Assembly (NCBI RefSeq): GCF_000021945.1
Contig: NC_011831.1
Coordinates: 2,121,353-2,185,352, forward strand
Length of the DNA: 64,000 bases
From: Chloroflexus aggregans DSM 9485
GTDB lineage: Bacteria; Chloroflexota; Chloroflexia; Chloroflexales; Chloroflexaceae
Direction: 5' to 3'
Part shown: piece after piece, positions 63,191 through 64,000 of the stretch
Position numbering within the stretch: the first letter of the stretch is position 1
Layout: each line of letters opens with the position of its first letter
The notes under the pieces: generated by a model
The model's database searches: none
What the model saw: the letters and a program-made list of their open reading frames with translations, nothing else
What the model was told of the DNA's origin: nothing
Made by a program: the position numbers and the translations under genes

Positions 63191-64000
63191 TCACAAGACC
63201 TTGACCGGGTTCAACAGACCGGGTCGTTCACGGTTGGCCGCCTCGATCGCCTCGGCGGAACCCAACACCGCAACGTGACCGTGATCACGCAACGCTGCCG
63301 CAGCTTCGGCGAAGGCAACAAAATCGGCCGGGGTAGTCGCTAACACTTCATCACGAATCTGCTGGCGATACTCGTCGCTTACGCTGGTCAGGTAGCGCAC
63401 CAGGGCGGTGTATCCCTTGGCATCCGGCAACTGGTAAGCATCCATATCGCCGATTGTACCGATAATCGCCCGTTCAACCGTCGCCGGATCGAGCGCCGTC
63501 TCGCGCAAGAAGGTTGCCATCTCGTCGTACACATCGAGCGTGCGCAAGAGGTTGGGATCACGGTACGAGGTAGTAATGAACAGGCCGGTGCTGCGGTCGT
63601 AACTACCGCCGGCGCCATACGCCCCACCCTGAATACGGATGCGGTCGAGCAGATAGTCGATGCGCAGGTGGCGCAACACCACCATTGCCGCGCCGCTAGG
63701 CCGAATGCCGTAGGCATGGAGATTTACCCCTTTGGCAACGTAATTCACCTGTGCCGGAATGATCAACCCCTCACCACCGTCAACACTACTTACCGACCAC
63801 TGCACCGGCGTATAGGGCACATCAGGCAGTTCGGCGAGAAATGCCATCAGCATCGGCATGATCGTCTCTTGCCCACTCGCATCAAGGGTCAGGTTCGCCA
63901 CCAACCCGTGCCGATTGATCAGCGCCGTCCGCACCGCTTCAAGATCGGCCAACACACTCGGCCAATCGTGCTGCACACGCTGCTCAAGCTCGCGCAAGAA
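63191..64000 (-). CDS. M16C-family metallopeptidase (presequence-protease-like), C-terminal part
   Basis: The visible 268 residues are the last part of a gene that continues beyond the right edge. They match the C-terminal M16C region of PreP/Cym1/falcilysin-type peptidases: W-x-x-S-S-V-D-G-G-E-G-L-I-I-P-A-Q-V-N-Y-V-A-K-G near residues 87-110, L-D-R-I-R-I-Q-G-G-A-Y-G-A-G-G-S near 140 and the Y-R-D-P-N-L-x-x-T-L-D-V-Y-D block near 170. The zinc motif H-x-x-E-H is in the N-terminal half, outside the window. These enzymes degrade unstructured peptides. The stop is at 63191. Confidence 0.85.
   Translation of the reverse strand, partial: FLRELEQRVQHDWPSVLADLEAVRTALINRHGLVANLTLDASGQETIMPMLMAFLAELPDVPYTPVQWSVSSVDGGEGLIIPAQVNYVAKGVNLHAYGIRPSGAAMVVLRHLRIDYLLDRIRIQGGAYGAGGSYDRSTGLFITTSYRDPNLLRTLDVYDEMATFLRETALDPATVERAIIGTIGDMDAYQLPDAKGYTALVRYLTSVSDEYRQQIRDEVLATTPADFVAFAEAAAALRDHGHVAVLGSAEAIEAANRERPGLLNPVKVL

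Overview
The window looks like a chromosomal segment of a Chloroflexota bacterium, most probably Chloroflexus or a close relative (filamentous anoxygenic phototrophs). This rests on the overall look of the housekeeping proteins, Tad-type pilus genes, long DUF11/SdrD-like surface proteins, secreted proteins ending in a short 'hydrophobic-P-L/V-V-x-R' tail, and moderately GC-rich codon use. It is inferred from recognition only; no database search was possible.

Layout. 1-8.7 kb (minus): a cell-surface locus running from a vanadium-haloperoxidase-like lipoprotein, through a secreted protein and a 1519-residue surface protein, into TadE-like pseudopilins and a CpaB-type gene cut by the window edge. 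8.9-10.3 kb: a decayed IS200/IS605 element (copy 1). 10.4-15.7 kb (minus): pyrG, a metallo-beta-lactamase-fold gene, an unusual modular tandem array, recX and recA, with a large dyad upstream of recA. 16-22 kb (plus): a DUF427 gene and a peptide/nickel-type ABC importer operon with fused ATPases. 22.7-24.3 kb: IS copy 2. 24.4-30.4 kb (plus): five genes of an energy-converting, Ech/Hyf-hydrogenase-like membrane complex. 30.5-34.1 kb: an ABC-2 exporter pair and an M23 lipoprotein. 34.2-35.8 kb: IS copy 3. 36-37.4 kb: purF with a clear terminator. 37.5-42.7 kb (plus): a polytopic membrane/subtilisin fusion and a NarL-type two-component pair. 42.7-50.4 kb (minus): a secreted gingipain-like protein with eight heptapeptide repeats, and a very large cyclase/AAA/TPR regulator in the same operon. 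50.7-54.3 kb (plus): nadA-nadB-nadC. 54.3-64 kb (minus): a radical-SAM-like protein without its cluster cysteines, a hybrid-free sensor kinase with an OmpR-type regulator, an arginine-decarboxylase-like enzyme, an amidase and the end of an M16C peptidase.

Most notable points. The three IS200/IS605 copies each carry a different TnpB lesion (frameshift, loss of the RuvC-I aspartate, nonsense codon), and all three TnpA copies share a His-to-Pro change in the HUH motif. Copy 2 sits about 50 bp upstream of the hydrogenase-like operon. That operon keeps hydrogenase-type CxxC pairs in its large subunit but has no small subunit beside it. The array at 13.0-13.6 kb is built from 100-bp and 53-bp modules in the order A-A-B-A-B-A.
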